Shown in pieces: positions 63,155-64,000 of a DNA stretch of 64,000 bases. The translations under genes and the position numbers were made by a program. Every line of letters starts with the position of its first letter. Within the stretch, counting starts at the first letter, position 1. This stretch comes from Pelagibacterales bacterium SAG-MED15 (GTDB lineage Bacteria; Pseudomonadota; Alphaproteobacteria; Pelagibacterales; Pelagibacteraceae): contig JACWDM010000001.1 in NCBI GenBank assembly GCA_014654065.1, positions 124,001-188,000 of the forward strand, written 5' to 3'. The notes below the pieces were generated by a model. It was not told the DNA's origin. It saw nothing but the letters and a program-made list of their open reading frames with translations, and did not search any database.

Positions 63155-64000
63155 CTTCTTACTGGTGTTTCAGTTGCAATATATTGATCTCTTACTTTTT
63201 CTCTAAAATAAATATAAACACCCGCGCTTATAATGCAAGCAACTCCAAAAAAAGTTCTCCCAGAAGGTATTTCATTAAATAAAATATAACCTGGTATCAT
63301 AGACATTATAATTAAAGAGTATTCAAAAAGTGATACTACCGAAGGTGAGGCAATTATATAAGCAGAAAAAATTGAGACAAATGCAACTGATGCTGCTACC
63401 CCAAAAAATAAAATAAATTTCCAAGTATAATTAAAGTCTATAAACCACTCTCTAAATATGAATTGCATTGTGGGATCAAAATTTGGTTTATTAAATTGTC
63501 CACTACCCATTAAAAGAAATATAACTACTAATATTGAGATTGAGATAAGGTAAAAATAAAATAATTGAGTATAAATATTATCTTTATCTGATGTATATTT
63601 TGTAATTACCATTGAAGCAGCATAAAAAAATGCACTAAGTACAGGTAAAAGATTTTTGTATTCAAAATTAGTGAAATTAGGATTTAAGACTATATACACT
63701 CCCATAAATCCAAATATGATTGCAGACCACCTTCTTATACCAATAAATTCTTTTAAAAAAAATTTTGCAAAAATTGAAACAAAAAAGGGACTTGAGAAGA
63801 ATAAAGCATTGGCAGTAGCTAAAGGCATATATGTAAGAGATATAAAAAATGCTGAAAAGGCTAAAAAGTGCAACACAACTCTCACAATTGTAAGTAACGG
63901 ATAATTAGTTTTCAGCAAAACTTTTTTTTTTGTAATTTTAATAAAACATAACAATAAAAACGCAGCCACAACATATCTCCCAAAAAAAATCTCGTATAAA
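63151..64000 (-). CDS. DMT/EamA-family permease, N-terminus cut by the window edge
   Basis: At least 282 residues of a ten-helix drug/metabolite transporter. Two EamA halves are visible: VRVVLHFLAFSAFFISLTYM then ANALFFSSPFFVSIFAKFFL in the first, and SVVSLFEYSLIIMSMIPGY in the second. Reading stays open upstream of a possible GTG at 63969 as far as base 64000, and the extra residues (IFFGRYVVAAFLL) look like the usual end of helix 1, so the gene starts beyond the window. It exports or imports small metabolites. Coupled to the following 2OG oxygenase gene. Confidence 0.85.
   Translation of the reverse strand, partial: LYEIFFGRYVVAAFLLLCFIKITKKKVLLKTNYPLLTIVRVVLHFLAFSAFFISLTYMPLATANALFFSSPFFVSIFAKFFLKEFIGIRRWSAIIFGFMGVYIVLNPNFTNFEYKNLLPVLSAFFYAASMVITKYTSDKDNIYTQLFYFYLISISILVVIFLLMGSGQFNKPNFDPTMQFIFREWFIDFNYTWKFILFFGVAASVAFVSIFSAYIIASPSVVSLFEYSLIIMSMIPGYILFNEIPSGRTFFGVACIISAGVYIYFREKVRDQYIATETPVRR

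Noticed and set aside
1-64000. tRNA, rRNA, CRISPR arrays, insertion sequences, prophage genes
   Set aside because: Intergenic gaps were read for cloverleaf-like or repeated units and none was found; no transposase or integrase-like protein is present.

Overview
The window looks like chromosome of a SAR11-type alphaproteobacterium (Candidatus Pelagibacter or a close relative). The reasons are the very AT-rich sequence (about 30% G+C by eye), almost continuous coding with 1-13 base overlaps between genes, short intergenic gaps, and a gene set dominated by osmolyte and one-carbon metabolism. I see no rRNA, tRNA, CRISPR array, insertion sequence or prophage. No stretch over 300 bases lacks a gene; the largest gap (46737-47012) is a leader and divergent regulatory region. 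The taxonomy is inference from gene content, not from a marker gene.

Left third (1-21.4 kb): methylated amine and nitrogen metabolism. On the minus strand lie a glutamine-synthetase-family ligase beside three split glutamate-synthase-like genes (glxB/C/D, also called mgsABC), an Amt ammonium transporter, a second ligase resembling gamma-glutamylmethylamide synthetase, and a diaminopropionate ammonia-lyase homologue. Next come an FAD amine oxidase and trimethylamine N-oxide demethylase (tdm) with a small winged-helix protein. The TMAO transporter follows (tmoX, then tmoW and tmoV after three unrelated small genes), then trimethylamine monooxygenase (tmm). Together these can take up TMAO, oxidise TMA to TMAO, release dimethylamine and formaldehyde, and pass methylamine through gamma-glutamyl intermediates.

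Middle (21.5-42.6 kb): glycerol kinase, a frameshifted gpsA, an iron alcohol dehydrogenase, a glutamine amidotransferase, and the two glutathione synthesis genes. Then come formate-THF ligase and a four-subunit sarcosine oxidase or N-methylglutamate dehydrogenase (soxBDAG/mgdABCD). A housekeeping stretch follows (lipoprotein, acetyltransferase, metallo-hydrolase, purK, purE). It ends with an uncharacterised cassette: an M19-dipeptidase-like protein, a 553-residue unknown, a DUF3726 protein and a small Cys4 protein.

Right third (42.6-64 kb): a minus-strand betaine-type uptake operon (binding protein and permease, no ATPase) with an MTHFR-like enzyme and a DmdA-like THF-dependent demethylase. 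Divergently, a 12-gene plus-strand run holds betaine-homocysteine methyltransferase, dimethylglycine dehydrogenase, a methyltransferase, a Rieske oxygenase and a DddP-like M24 protein. It continues with a small kinase, an autotransporter, a nucleotidyltransferase, a 2OG oxygenase, an enoyl-CoA hydratase, a CoA-binding protein and MsrA. The end has a permuted ATP-grasp protein diverging from an Anbu proteasome-like peptidase, a flavodoxin-fold protein, another 2OG oxygenase and a DMT permease cut by the window edge.

Unifying theme: N-methyl and possibly S-methyl compounds are imported and demethylated one methyl at a time by flavin or GcvT-fold enzymes. The C1 units go to tetrahydrofolate, are finished by MTHFR-like and Fhs enzymes, and the nitrogen ends in glutamate or glycine.
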